Shown here piece after piece: positions 25,222-34,559 of a DNA stretch of 64,000 bases. Positions within the stretch are counted from its first letter, which is position 1, and each line of letters starts with the position of its first letter. The translations under genes and the position numbers were made by a program. The notes under the pieces are model-generated. The model did no database searches and was not told the origin of the DNA. It saw nothing but the letters and a program-made list of their open reading frames with translations. Source of the DNA: Limnohabitans sp. B9-3 (GTDB lineage Bacteria; Pseudomonadota; Gammaproteobacteria; Burkholderiales; Burkholderiaceae_C). The DNA lies in contig NZ_NESI01000003.1 of the NCBI RefSeq assembly GCF_002778325.1, forward strand, positions 186,001 through 250,000. The letters run 5' to 3'.

Positions 25222-25605
25222 TTAATCGGTGATCAGTTCGGCGGCCAAGCGGCGTGCGCGTGGGTCCACGTAGTAGCCACCAAACTCGGTGTAGCGAAGC
25301 GCGTGTTGCTGACATTTGCCGCAGGCATACACATCGCAGCGGTTGTAGGGAAAAAACTTCAAAGCCACAGGCGCATCGGCGGAGTCGTAGCGGGTGCCGT
25401 TTGAGTGCTGCTCTTCAAATGTCGGTTCATACACATCGGGATCGCGCAGCGTGGCCACGTGTTGCATCTGTTGTGCAGGCCATGAGGCCTCGCTGACACT
25501 CTCCCAGCCCGCGCAGTGTTGCAGGCTGCATTGGCAGGGTGTGTGGGGTTGGTTGGCCAGTTGGCGCAGGGCTTCGGGGGTGTTTAGAAACGGTACAGAA
25601 CTCAT
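25222..25605 (-). CDS. Hypothetical protein with two cysteine clusters
   Basis: 127 residues from the ATG at 25605; the frame is open upstream to 25782 but across the gltA terminator hairpin. I do not recognise the family. Cys24, Cys26 and Cys31 lie in 'PCQCSLQHC' and Cys90, Cys95 and Cys98 in 'RCDVYACGKC', which look like metal-binding sets. The final 30 residues 'YTEFGGYYVDPRARRL' are rich in aromatic and charged residues and look conserved. It converges with the DUF5710 gene (3 nt apart), whose tail has a similar HCGC...C arrangement. Confidence 0.65.
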   Translation of the reverse strand: MSSVPFLNTPEALRQLANQPHTPCQCSLQHCAGWESVSEASWPAQQMQHVATLRDPDVYEPTFEEQHSNGTRYDSADAPVALKFFPYNRCDVYACGKCQQHALRYTEFGGYYVDPRARRLAAELITD

Positions 25606-25653
25606 AGCGCGTGAGCCTACCACCGCGCAAGGCGCTTGGCGGCTCAGAAATGC

Positions 25654-25690
25654 CAAAGCCCCGACGTTCGGGCCGAACAGCGGGGCTTTG
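25654..25690 (-). terminator. Probable gltA terminator
   Basis: CAAAGCCCCG (25654-25663) pairs with CGGGGCTTTG (25681-25690), with a second small stem GTTCGG/CCGAAC inside the loop. It lies about 50 nt after the gltA stop. The following T-tract on the minus strand is poor, so efficiency is uncertain. Confidence 0.6.
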
Positions 25691-25738
25691 GGTGCCATCA
25701 ACATGTCGCGAACGCGTCGCGGCATGTGTCTTTTGCCA

Positions 25739-27052
<1,314 letters not shown>

Positions 27053-27101
27053 GGGTTTTCCTAAATTTCTTTTGAAAGCTTGATTTAGCTACAGGTATCG
27101 G

Positions 27102-27425
27102 TCAGCGACGCAACATCTGAAGTACGGTTACAGCGTCTTCGGACAGAGGGGTGTCGGGCAAGTCTTTGCGCTTCAACAAAATGTCGAGCAAGTCGTTGTC
27201 CGACAGGTCCATCAGTTCATACATGCCGCGTGCATGCCCCACCGTTAAGCGAGACTCATGCCGCTCGAAGAAGCGTTGGATGAACAAATCGTTTTCAAGC
27301 AAACCGCGTCGGCTGCGCCAATGCAGTTTGCTCATGGCACGTTCACCCAACGGCAGATGGCCGTCGAGGCCGTTGAGTAGTTCGTCACCCACGGACGTGT
27401 CACGGAATGGTGCGATGGCGTCCAT
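27102..27425 (-). CDS. sdhE: SdhE-like FAD assembly factor (DUF339)
   Basis: 107 residues with the RGxxE motif 'RRGLLENDLFIQRFF' that contacts the FAD site of SdhA during covalent flavinylation. The conserved 'YELMDLSDNDLLDIL' helix follows. Compared with the ~88-residue E. coli protein there is a ~20-residue N-terminal extension. It lies between sdhB and gltA, the usual site in betaproteobacteria. Confidence 0.92.
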   Translation of the reverse strand: MDAIAPFRDTSVGDELLNGLDGHLPLGERAMSKLHWRSRRGLLENDLFIQRFFERHESRLTVGHARGMYELMDLSDNDLLDILLKRKDLPDTPLSEDAVTVLQMLRR

Positions 27426-27456
27426 TGTGGTGCTCGGTGTCAGGTGCTGCCTTGCC

Positions 27457-28161
27457 TTAAACGGCGCGGCGAACCATCATTTCTTTGATCTTGCCGATGG
27501 CCTTGGTAGGGTTCAAACCCTTGGGGCACACGTCGACGCAGTTCATGATGGTGTGGCAACGGAACAAACGGTAAGGATCTTCCAAGTTGTCCAAACGGCC
27601 CGCAGTGTCTTGGTCGCGGCTATCGGCAATGAAGCGATAGGCTTGCAACAAACCAGCTGGGCCCACGAACTTGTCAGGGTTCCACCAGAACGAAGGGCAG
27701 CTGGTGGAGCAGCTGGCGCACAAGATGCACTCGTACAAACCGTTCAACTCATCGCGCTCTTCAGGCGACTGCAGGCGCTCTTTTTCAGGCGCTTGTGTGT
27801 CGTTGACCAAGTACGGCTTGATGGAGTGGTATTGCTTGAAGAACTGGGTCATGTCGACGATCAAGTCGCGGATCACAGGCAGACCAGGCAACGGCTTCAA
27901 CACAATCGTGCCAGGGAGCGTGCGCATGTTGGTCAAGCAAGCTAGACCGTTTTTTCCGTTGATGTTCATGGCGTCTGAGCCGCACACGCCTTCACGGCAT
28001 GAGCGACGGAACGAAATGGTGGGGTCGACGGCTTTGAGTTTCATCAAAGCATCCAAGAGCATGCGCTCATTGCCATCCAATTCGACCTCGATGGTCTGCA
28101 TGTAGGGCTTGGCGTCGGTGTCTGGGTCGTAGCGATAAATTTGGAACGTGCGTTTTGTCAT
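27457..28161 (-). CDS. sdhB: Succinate dehydrogenase iron-sulfur subunit
   Basis: 234 residues with three cluster motifs: [2Fe-2S] 'SCREGVCGSDAM' plus a later Cys, [4Fe-4S] 'CILCASCSTSCPSFWW' and [3Fe-4S] 'CHTIMNCVDVCPKGLNP'. It carries electrons from SdhA to the quinone site formed with SdhC and SdhD. It lies 13 nt after sdhA. Confidence 0.97.
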   Translation of the reverse strand: MTKRTFQIYRYDPDTDAKPYMQTIEVELDGNERMLLDALMKLKAVDPTISFRRSCREGVCGSDAMNINGKNGLACLTNMRTLPGTIVLKPLPGLPVIRDLIVDMTQFFKQYHSIKPYLVNDTQAPEKERLQSPEERDELNGLYECILCASCSTSCPSFWWNPDKFVGPAGLLQAYRFIADSRDQDTAGRLDNLEDPYRLFRCHTIMNCVDVCPKGLNPTKAIGKIKEMMVRRAV

Positions 28162-28174
28162 GGTGTTTACCTGA

Positions 28175-29971
28175 TCAGAAAGTACGGGTCTGCAGCGGGA
28201 TGCTGTCGACGGTCAAGGGCTTCATTTGGACGGGCTTGTAGGTCAGCTTGTTGCCCTCTTTGTGCCACATCGTGTGCTTGTGCCAGTCTTGGTCGTTGCG
28301 ACCGTTGGGATGCTCAGGCGTATCACCGTAATCGTTCACAGTGTGTGCGCCACGGCTTTCGCGACGAGCGGCGGCTGAAACGATGGTGGCTTCAGCGGCT
28401 TCGATCAAGTTTTCAACTTCCAAGGCTTCGATGCGAGCGGTGTTGAAGACTTTGGAGGTGTCTTTCAAGCCAATGTTGTTCACGCGCTCGCGCAGGGAAG
28501 CGATTTTTTTGACGCCTTCGTCCATCATGGCCTGCGTGCGGAACACGCTGGCATGAGTTTGCATGGCGTCACGGATGTCGTTGGCCACGTCTTGGGCGTA
28601 TTCGCCGGTTTGATTGGCTTCCAAACGCGCCAAGCGCGCCAAGCTGATGTCTGCGGCATTGGCAGGCAAAGCTTTGTGCTCGGTGTGCTTTTGGTTGAAC
28701 TCCACGACGTGGTTGCCCGCCGCGCGGCCAAACACCAACAAGTCGAGCAATGAGTTCGTGCCCAAGCGGTTGGCGCCGTGCACCGACACGCATGAGCATT
28801 CGCCTACCGCATACAAACCGTTCACCACCACGCTTTCGTTGTTGGCGTTTTGCGTCACAACTTGGCCGTTGATGTTGGTCGGGATGCCGCCCATTTGGTA
28901 ATGGATGGTGGGGATCACGGGGATCGGCTCTTTGGTGATGTCGACGTTGGCAAAGTTGTGGCCAATTTCGAACACCGAAGGCAAACGCTTCATGATGGTC
29001 TCGGCACCCAAGTGGGTCATGTCGAGGTTGATGTAGTCCTTGTTAGGACCGCAGCCGCGACCTTCTTTGATCTCTTGGTCCATACAGCGTGACACGTAGT
29101 CGCGTGGGGCCAGGTCTTTGTAGGCGGGGGCATAACGCTCCATGAAGCGCTCGCCATTGCAGTTACGCAAAATAGCGCCTTCGCCACGGCAGCCTTCGGT
29201 CAACAACACGCCAGCACCGGCCACGCCAGTGGGGTGGAATTGCCAGAATTCCATGTCTTCAAGTGGGATGCCCGCGCGTGCGGCCATGCCCAAACCGTCG
29301 CCGGTGTTGATGAACGCGTTGGTCGAAGCAGCAAAGATGCGGCCTGCACCACCGGTAGCCAACATCGTGGTCTTGGCTTCCAAGATGTACAACTCGCCCG
29401 TTTCCATCTCTAACGCGGTCACGCCGACCACATCACCCGCGTCGTCGCGGATCAAGTCGAGCGCCATCCATTCCACGAAGAACGTTGTTTTGGCCGCGAC
29501 GTTTTGTTGGTACAGGGTGTGCAACATGGCGTGACCGGTGCGGTCCGCGGCAGCGCAAGCACGTTCGACCGCTTTTTCACCGTAGTTGGCGGTGTGGCCG
29601 CCGAAGGGGCGCTGGTAAATGGTGCCGTCTGGGTTGCGGTCGAAAGGCATGCCCATGTGCTCCAAGTCGTACACGACTTTGGGGGCTTCACGGCACATGT
29701 ATTCGATCGCGTCTTGGTCGCCGAGCCAGTCGGAGCCTTTGACGGTGTCGTAAAAGTGGTAGTGCCAGTTGTCTTCGTTCATGTTGCCCAAAGAGGCACC
29801 AATGCCGCCTTGCGCTGCCACCGTGTGCGAACGCGTAGGGAACACTTTAGAGAGAACAGCCACGTTGAGACCCGCACGGGCGAGTTGCAACGAAGCGCGC
29901 ATGCCGGAGCCACCGGCCCCAACGATAACCACATCAAATTTACGACGTGGGATAGAACTTTTAACGGTCAT
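28175..29971 (-). CDS. sdhA: Succinate dehydrogenase flavoprotein subunit
   Basis: 598 residues. 'DVVIVGAGGSGMRASLQLA' is the FAD Rossmann site; 'SHTVAAQGGIGASLGN' contains the His that carries covalent FAD; 'HPTGVAGAGVLLTEG' and 'RGCGPNKDYINLD' hold substrate and proton-transfer residues; 'SLLDLLVFGRAAG' closes the FAD domain. It oxidises succinate to fumarate on the cytoplasmic face. It lies 3 nt after sdhD and 13 nt before sdhB. Confidence 0.97.
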   Translation of the reverse strand: MTVKSSIPRRKFDVVIVGAGGSGMRASLQLARAGLNVAVLSKVFPTRSHTVAAQGGIGASLGNMNEDNWHYHFYDTVKGSDWLGDQDAIEYMCREAPKVVYDLEHMGMPFDRNPDGTIYQRPFGGHTANYGEKAVERACAAADRTGHAMLHTLYQQNVAAKTTFFVEWMALDLIRDDAGDVVGVTALEMETGELYILEAKTTMLATGGAGRIFAASTNAFINTGDGLGMAARAGIPLEDMEFWQFHPTGVAGAGVLLTEGCRGEGAILRNCNGERFMERYAPAYKDLAPRDYVSRCMDQEIKEGRGCGPNKDYINLDMTHLGAETIMKRLPSVFEIGHNFANVDITKEPIPVIPTIHYQMGGIPTNINGQVVTQNANNESVVVNGLYAVGECSCVSVHGANRLGTNSLLDLLVFGRAAGNHVVEFNQKHTEHKALPANAADISLARLARLEANQTGEYAQDVANDIRDAMQTHASVFRTQAMMDEGVKKIASLRERVNNIGLKDTSKVFNTARIEALEVENLIEAAEATIVSAAARRESRGAHTVNDYGDTPEHPNGRNDQDWHKHTMWHKEGNKLTYKPVQMKPLTVDSIPLQTRTF

Positions 29972-29974
29972 GAC

Positions 29975-30340
29975 TTAAAGCCTCCAGAGAACCTGAATGG
30001 CCCAGCCGAGACACGACACCAGCCAAACCATAGTGAAAACTTGCAGGAACAAACGCACAGCCACAGGCTTGACGTAGTCCATCCAAATATCGCGAACGCC
30101 GACCCACACATGCAGGGTCAACGCAATGAACACGGCGAAGGTCAATGCCTTCATCCATTGGGTGCTGAAAATACCAGCCCACTTGTCGTAACCAATGTTG
30201 CCGCTGGTGAGCAGCACTTGGGCCAGCACCACCGCAGTAAACAACACAATCAGCGCAGCGGTGATGCGTTGGGCCAACCAATCGCGTAGACCGTAATGCG
30301 CGCCCACGACGACGCGCTTTGAACCGTAATTGACGGACAT
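29975..30340 (-). CDS. sdhD: Succinate dehydrogenase membrane anchor subunit
   Basis: 121 residues with three transmembrane helices. 'LTLHVWVGVRDIWMDY' carries the heme-b His and the HxxxxxRDIxxDY quinone-site motif typical of SdhD. It anchors the SdhAB dimer to the inner membrane and forms the ubiquinone site with SdhC. It overlaps nothing and lies 17 nt after sdhC and 3 nt before sdhA. Confidence 0.93.
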   Translation of the reverse strand: MSVNYGSKRVVVGAHYGLRDWLAQRITAALIVLFTAVVLAQVLLTSGNIGYDKWAGIFSTQWMKALTFAVFIALTLHVWVGVRDIWMDYVKPVAVRLFLQVFTMVWLVSCLGWAIQVLWRL

Positions 30341-30357
30341 CTTTTAGCTCCTAGAAA

Positions 30358-30789
30358 TCAGTAAAGGCCGAACAGTTTGGCGCCCAGAGCAGCGGTCAGG
30401 CCCAAGCTCAACACCAAAGTGACGATGGCAGAAGATTTGCCGAACTCTTTGCTCACAGCGTGGCAAGCGTCCATGTACAAGTGGCGCACGCCAGCGATCA
30501 AGTGGTGCAAGTAAGCCCAAATGATGGCCAAAGCCACCAGCTTCACCAAGAAGCCGGGCACAAAGCCCAAGCCCACGTTGAAGGCGGCATTGAATTTGGC
30601 GAATGAGATTTCGGATGAGACAGAGCTGTCAAACATCCAAACGATGAAGGGCAACAACAGGAACATGATCAGGCCGCTGATGCGGTGCAAGATCGAGACA
30701 ATTCCCGCTACAGGGAGGCGGTAAGTAGGCAGATCAGTGAACGCATTGATGTTGCGGAATTCAGGCCGCTTTTTGGCAAGCTCGGTCAT
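30358..30789 (-). CDS. sdhC: Succinate dehydrogenase cytochrome b556 subunit
   Basis: 143 residues from the ATG at 30789, starting MTELAKKRPEFRNINAFTD. Three transmembrane helices; 'SILHRISGLIMFLLLP' has the quinone-site Ser/Arg region and 'HHLIAGVRHLYMD' the heme-b His. It is the first gene of sdhCDAB-sdhE-gltA; the promoter should lie in the 96-nt gap to gntR. Confidence 0.94.
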   Translation of the reverse strand: MTELAKKRPEFRNINAFTDLPTYRLPVAGIVSILHRISGLIMFLLLPFIVWMFDSSVSSEISFAKFNAAFNVGLGFVPGFLVKLVALAIIWAYLHHLIAGVRHLYMDACHAVSKEFGKSSAIVTLVLSLGLTAALGAKLFGLY

Positions 30790-30885
30790 GTTTGAGGGTC
30801 TTTCTTCGGGTTTATCAGAGTGCAAAAACAACGTTTCATTTTATTTCCATTTGAATGTCAAAAGCTGACGTGAGGGTTTCATGCG

Positions 30886-31695
30886 TTAGCTCAAAGCGTT
30901 TCGGTAGTGATGGGTGTCAGTGCGGTAGAGACCGCGTCTTAGCTCCATGGGGGTGTCGTTGTAGGTGTAGGCCACGCGCTCTACGCTCAACAAGGGCGAG
31001 GTGATGGACACGAGAAGCAGACGGGCTTGCTCTGCGTCAGGATTGACTGCGCGAATGGTTTCATCAGCACGCACCATGCGCACGCCAAATTCGGTTTCAA
31101 ACAAGGCGTACATCGGACCATGGTAGCCGCTGAGGCGTTCGGCAGTCAGACCTTTGAAGGGTGAGCCGGGCAGCCAAAGGTCTTCCAAAATTGTGGGCAC
31201 GCCAGAAAACGCGAGCACACGGCGCACTTGCAGCACGGGGTCCCCGCTGCGCAAGCTCAAGGCACGTGCCACCTCTGCACTGGCGCGCAGGCGTTTGCAG
31301 TCAATGATGGTGCGTTCTGCAGGCCCTTCGCTTTGCACGTTGCCGCTGTCGGGTTGCAGCTTTAAAAAGCGGTACTGAACCTGTTGCTCTGCGTGCGTGG
31401 CGACAAAGGTGCCTTTACCTTGGCGGCGAACCACCAAGTTTTCGGCAGACAGTTCGTCTATGGCTTTGCGAACCGTGCCTTGGCTGACGCGATAGCGGGC
31501 GGCTAAATCCATCTCGCTGGGGATGGCTTCCCCTGGCTTCCATTCGCCCGACTGCAAACTTTGAAGAATGAGGCCCTTGATCTGCTGGTACAGCGGGCTG
31601 AAGGCCGGCGTCAAATTGACCAAGCCAGATGCGTCGGCACCCATTAGGGACGTCGAAGTGGCATTGATCAAGGGGGACGGTTGCAGCGTTGCCAT
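30886..31695 (-). CDS. GntR-family (HutC/UTRA) transcriptional regulator
   Basis: 269 residues from ATG at 31695 (a TTG sits just before). An N-terminal winged helix (about 30-98) has 'IPSEMDLAARYRVSQGTVRKAIDEL'-type sequence split by the recognition helix, then a UTRA ligand domain (about 110-260) with 'ILEDLWLPGSPF' and 'SVERVAYTYNDTPMELRR'. It lies between sdhC and the divergent mdh, an arrangement conserved in related genomes, so control of the TCA-cycle genes by a metabolite is likely. A candidate operator is at 31751-31770, in its own promoter region. Confidence 0.88.
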   Translation of the reverse strand: MATLQPSPLINATSTSLMGADASGLVNLTPAFSPLYQQIKGLILQSLQSGEWKPGEAIPSEMDLAARYRVSQGTVRKAIDELSAENLVVRRQGKGTFVATHAEQQVQYRFLKLQPDSGNVQSEGPAERTIIDCKRLRASAEVARALSLRSGDPVLQVRRVLAFSGVPTILEDLWLPGSPFKGLTAERLSGYHGPMYALFETEFGVRMVRADETIRAVNPDAEQARLLLVSITSPLLSVERVAYTYNDTPMELRRGLYRTDTHHYRNALS

Positions 31696-31750
31696 CAAGG
31701 TCGGGTCAAAAAGAAGAAATGTGTCAGGTCTTTGTCAACCTCAGATCATA

Positions 31751-31770
31751 TCTTCTATAAGACATAAGAC
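31751..31770. promoter_or_regulatory. Candidate GntR operator between gntR and mdh
   Basis: TCTTCTATAAGA (31751-31762) is an imperfect dyad TCTT-N4-AAGA; ATAAGAC is repeated in tandem at 31757-31770. A near-identical perfect dyad occurs at 42106-42117. A TAAAAT -10-like element for mdh is at 31796-31801. Confidence 0.55.
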
Positions 31771-31843
31771 AGATGCCTTTGAGGGTTTTCGAGGGTAAAA
31801 TTGATCGACATTCTTTTTTCAATCACTACTTGGAGTTTTTCTC

Positions 31844-32830
31844 ATGAGCAAGAAGCCTGTTCGCGTTGCCGTCACTGGAGCAGCTGGTCAAATTGGTTAC
31901 GCCCTGTTGTTCCGCATCGCCTCTGGCGAAATGTTGGGCAAAGACCAACCCGTCATCTTGCAATTGCTGGAAGTGCCCGTTGAAGGTCCACAAAAAGCCC
32001 TGCGCGGCGTGATGATGGAATTGGAAGATTGCGCATTCCCCTTGTTGGTCGGCATGGAAGCCCACGGCGATCCGATGACGGCTTTCAAAGACGTCGACTA
32101 CGCGTTGTTGGTCGGCTCACGTCCACGCGGCCCTGGCATGGAGCGCGCTGAGTTGCTCGCCATCAACGGCGCCATCTTCACCGCACAAGGCAAGGCTTTG
32201 AACGCTGTGGCTTCACGTGACGTGAAAGTTTTGGTTGTGGGCAACCCCGCCAACACCAACGCCTACATCGCCATGAAGTCGGCACCTGACTTGAAGCCAG
32301 GCAACTTCACCGCTATGTTGCGTTTGGACCACAACCGCGCTGCGTCGCAAATCGCGGCGAAAACAGGCAAGGCCGTGGCCGACATCGAGAAATTGACTGT
32401 GTGGGGCAACCATTCGCCCACCATGTACGCCGATTACCGCTTCGCCACCATCAACGGCGAGTCTGTCAAAGACATGATCAACGACCAAGAGTGGAACGCC
32501 AACGTGTTCTTGCCAACCGTGGGCAAGCGCGGCGCGGCCATCATTGAAGCGCGTGGCCTGTCCTCGGCTGCTTCGGCTGCCAACGCTGCCATCGACCACA
32601 TGCGCGACTGGGCCTTGGGCACCAACGGCAAGTGGGTGACGATGGGTATCCCATCACAAGGCTGGTATGGCATTCCTAAAGACGTCATGTTCGGTTTCCC
32701 CGTCACTTGCGAAAATGGCGAATACAAAGTGGTTGAAGGCTTGGCCATCGACGAGTTCAGCCAAGCTTGCATCGACAAGACGTTGAAAGAGTTGACCGAC
32801 GAACAAGCTGGCGTGGCCCACTTGGTCTAA
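31844..32830 (+). CDS. mdh: Malate dehydrogenase
   Basis: 328 residues of the NAD-dependent, dimeric (cytosolic-type) malate dehydrogenase group. '[20 protein letters not shown]' is the NAD site, '[15 protein letters not shown]' the mobile loop with substrate Arg, and '[12 protein letters not shown]' contains the catalytic His. It interconverts malate and oxaloacetate. A TTGGAG ribosome binding site precedes the ATG. It is divergent from gntR and followed by a CitE-like lyase gene 19 nt later. Confidence 0.97.
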   Translation: MSKKPVRVAVTGAAGQIGYALLFRIASGEMLGKDQPVILQLLEVPVEGPQKALRGVMMELEDCAFPLLVGMEAHGDPMTAFKDVDYALLVGSRPRGPGMERAELLAINGAIFTAQGKALNAVASRDVKVLVVGNPANTNAYIAMKSAPDLKPGNFTAMLRLDHNRAASQIAAKTGKAVADIEKLTVWGNHSPTMYADYRFATINGESVKDMINDQEWNANVFLPTVGKRGAAIIEARGLSSAASAANAAIDHMRDWALGTNGKWVTMGIPSQGWYGIPKDVMFGFPVTCENGEYKVVEGLAIDEFSQACIDKTLKELTDEQAGVAHLV

Positions 32831-32849
32831 GCCCCACAAAGACAACGTG

Positions 32850-33830
32850 ATGAGCCATCCGCGCGACGTACTGCTGGGCGCACAGTCCTCGGGAGCTTTG
32901 CTTCCCGTCTGTGACCATTACAGCGGTGTCGAGGTGCGGATGCGCAAAAGCTTGCAATTGCAAGCCGAGATGACGCAAGAGTTTGGAACCTGCGTTTTCG
33001 ACGTCACGCTGGATTGTGAAGACGGTGCCCCTGTGGGCGGCGAGGCAGAGCATGCCGCGTTGGTCACGGAATTGGCACTGGCTGCCGCGCCCCAAGCCCG
33101 TGTGGCTGTGCGCGTGCACCCTGTGGATCACCCCAGTTTTGAGGCAGACATTGCCACTATTGCAGGCAAAGCTGCGAACCGCTTGACGCACATCATGGTG
33201 CCCAAGGTGGAGTCGGTCGCTGACGTGGTGCGCGCCGAACAAGCCTTGAACCAAGCAGGCGCAACAGATTTACCGCTGCATGTGCTGATTGAATCGCCAG
33301 CAGCCGTTCACCGTGCCTTTGACATTGCTGCGCACGCGCGCGTGCAATCGCTCAGTTTTGGATTGATGGACTTTGTGTCGGCCCATGGCGGTGCCATTCC
33401 TGCTGGCGGCATGTCTTCCGCAGGTCAGTTCACCCACCCTTTGGTGGTGCGTGCCAAGCTGGAAATTGCCAGCGCCTGTCATGCCCACGGCAAAGTGCCT
33501 TCGCATTGTGTGGTGACCGAATTCAACGACACGCAGGCTATGCGTGCCGCCGCCGAGCGCGCGGCCCATGAGCTGGGTTACACCCGCATGTGGAGCATTC
33601 ACCCCGCGCAAATTCGCCCCATTTTGGAGGCCATGTCTCCCAAAGCAGCGGACATTGAAGTGGCCAGCGAGATCGTGCTGGCTGCGCAGGCCGCCGATTG
33701 GGCGCCGATCAGCCACCGCGGTCAGTTGCATGACCGAGCCAGTTACCGTTTCTTTTGGCAAGTGTTGGAACGTGCGCATCGCACAGGACGTCATTTGCCC
33801 GCAGAAATCCAACGATTTTTCCAAGACTAA
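32850..33830 (+). CDS. HpcH/HpaI aldolase/citrate lyase family protein (CitE-like)
   Basis: 326 residues from ATG at 32850 (GTG just before). It has the TIM-barrel CitE-like fold: 'CVFDVTLDCEDGAPVGG' with acidic metal ligands, 'RVHPVDHPSFEADI', 'HIMVPKVESVADV' and 'LIESPAAVHRAF' with the metal-binding Glu, and 'MWSIHPAQIRPI'. Relatives cleave malyl-, citramalyl- or citryl-CoA. It lacks CitD/CitF partners, so a CoA-ester lyase or thioesterase is more likely than citrate lyase itself. It lies between mdh and acnB in the TCA block. Confidence 0.88.
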   Translation: MSHPRDVLLGAQSSGALLPVCDHYSGVEVRMRKSLQLQAEMTQEFGTCVFDVTLDCEDGAPVGGEAEHAALVTELALAAAPQARVAVRVHPVDHPSFEADIATIAGKAANRLTHIMVPKVESVADVVRAEQALNQAGATDLPLHVLIESPAAVHRAFDIAAHARVQSLSFGLMDFVSAHGGAIPAGGMSSAGQFTHPLVVRAKLEIASACHAHGKVPSHCVVTEFNDTQAMRAAAERAAHELGYTRMWSIHPAQIRPILEAMSPKAADIEVASEIVLAAQAADWAPISHRGQLHDRASYRFFWQVLERAHRTGRHLPAEIQRFFQD

Positions 33831-33843
33831 TCCGGAGGTGTTC

Positions 33844-34518
33844 ATGCGTTATTTGGTATTAGGTGTGTTGGCTTGTTTGTGTTCTGGCTTGGCTTGGGCT
33901 GAGGTTGACGAGACCTTGGGTAAAAGCAAAGCAACCCATATCAATGCTCAAAAATTGGCCAAACCCAGCTTGAAAGCAAGCCCCAAATTGACGCCTGCTG
34001 AGCTTGCCAAATTAGCGACCGAAAAAGAAATTGCCCAAAGGCGTGCCGCCTTTGTTCCCACAGCCGCTGTGGCCACGACGGCCGCAACTGCCACACTTTC
34101 TCCAGCAGCAGCACCGCTACCGAACCCTGCGCTGGATGCCGCTGCACCCGCAACGATGCCCGAAGCGCAAGCCGCGGTGACGGGCGATGTGCACGTGGGT
34201 CGCATGGTGTGTGAGTTGGGCAATGCTGTATCGGTCACGCCAGATCCCAGCCGACTCGGAACCTACTGGGTGCAAATGCGGCAACATCGTTATCACATGA
34301 CGCCTGTCGCGACCTCCACGGGCGCGGTACGCCTTGAAGACAAGCAAGCGGGCGCCATGTGGCTGCAGCTGCCCCATAAATCGATGTTGATGAACAGCAA
34401 AATCGGCCAACGCATGGCCGATGAGTGTCAAAGCGCCCACCAATTCGATGAAGCCAGTCGCATGAAGTCGGGTCCGCCATCGACTTTGCTGGATGGCCCC
34501 AGCTTCGCCAAAAAATAA
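33844..34518 (+). CDS. Secreted protein of unknown function, possibly MliC-like domain
   Basis: 224 residues after a GGAGGT ribosome binding site. A signal peptide (MRYLVLGVLACLCSGLAWA) is cut before Glu20. A Lys-rich then Ala/Pro/Thr-rich linker reaches about residue 115. The C-terminal domain (118-198) has Cys123 and Cys195, which could form a disulfide, with 'YHMTPVATSTGAVRLED' and 'AMWLQLPHKSMLMN' between. That pattern loosely recalls the MliC lysozyme-inhibitor fold (Cys near each end, a TSxG turn, a Trp strand), but I cannot confirm it. It is 13 nt after the CitE-like gene and 41 nt before acnB. Confidence 0.75.
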   Translation: MRYLVLGVLACLCSGLAWAEVDETLGKSKATHINAQKLAKPSLKASPKLTPAELAKLATEKEIAQRRAAFVPTAAVATTAATATLSPAAAPLPNPALDAAAPATMPEAQAAVTGDVHVGRMVCELGNAVSVTPDPSRLGTYWVQMRQHRYHMTPVATSTGAVRLEDKQAGAMWLQLPHKSMLMNSKIGQRMADECQSAHQFDEASRMKSGPPSTLLDGPSFAKK

Positions 34519-34559
34519 GCCACCCATTTCCTTTTTGATTTGTTAGACCGGAGAAAACC

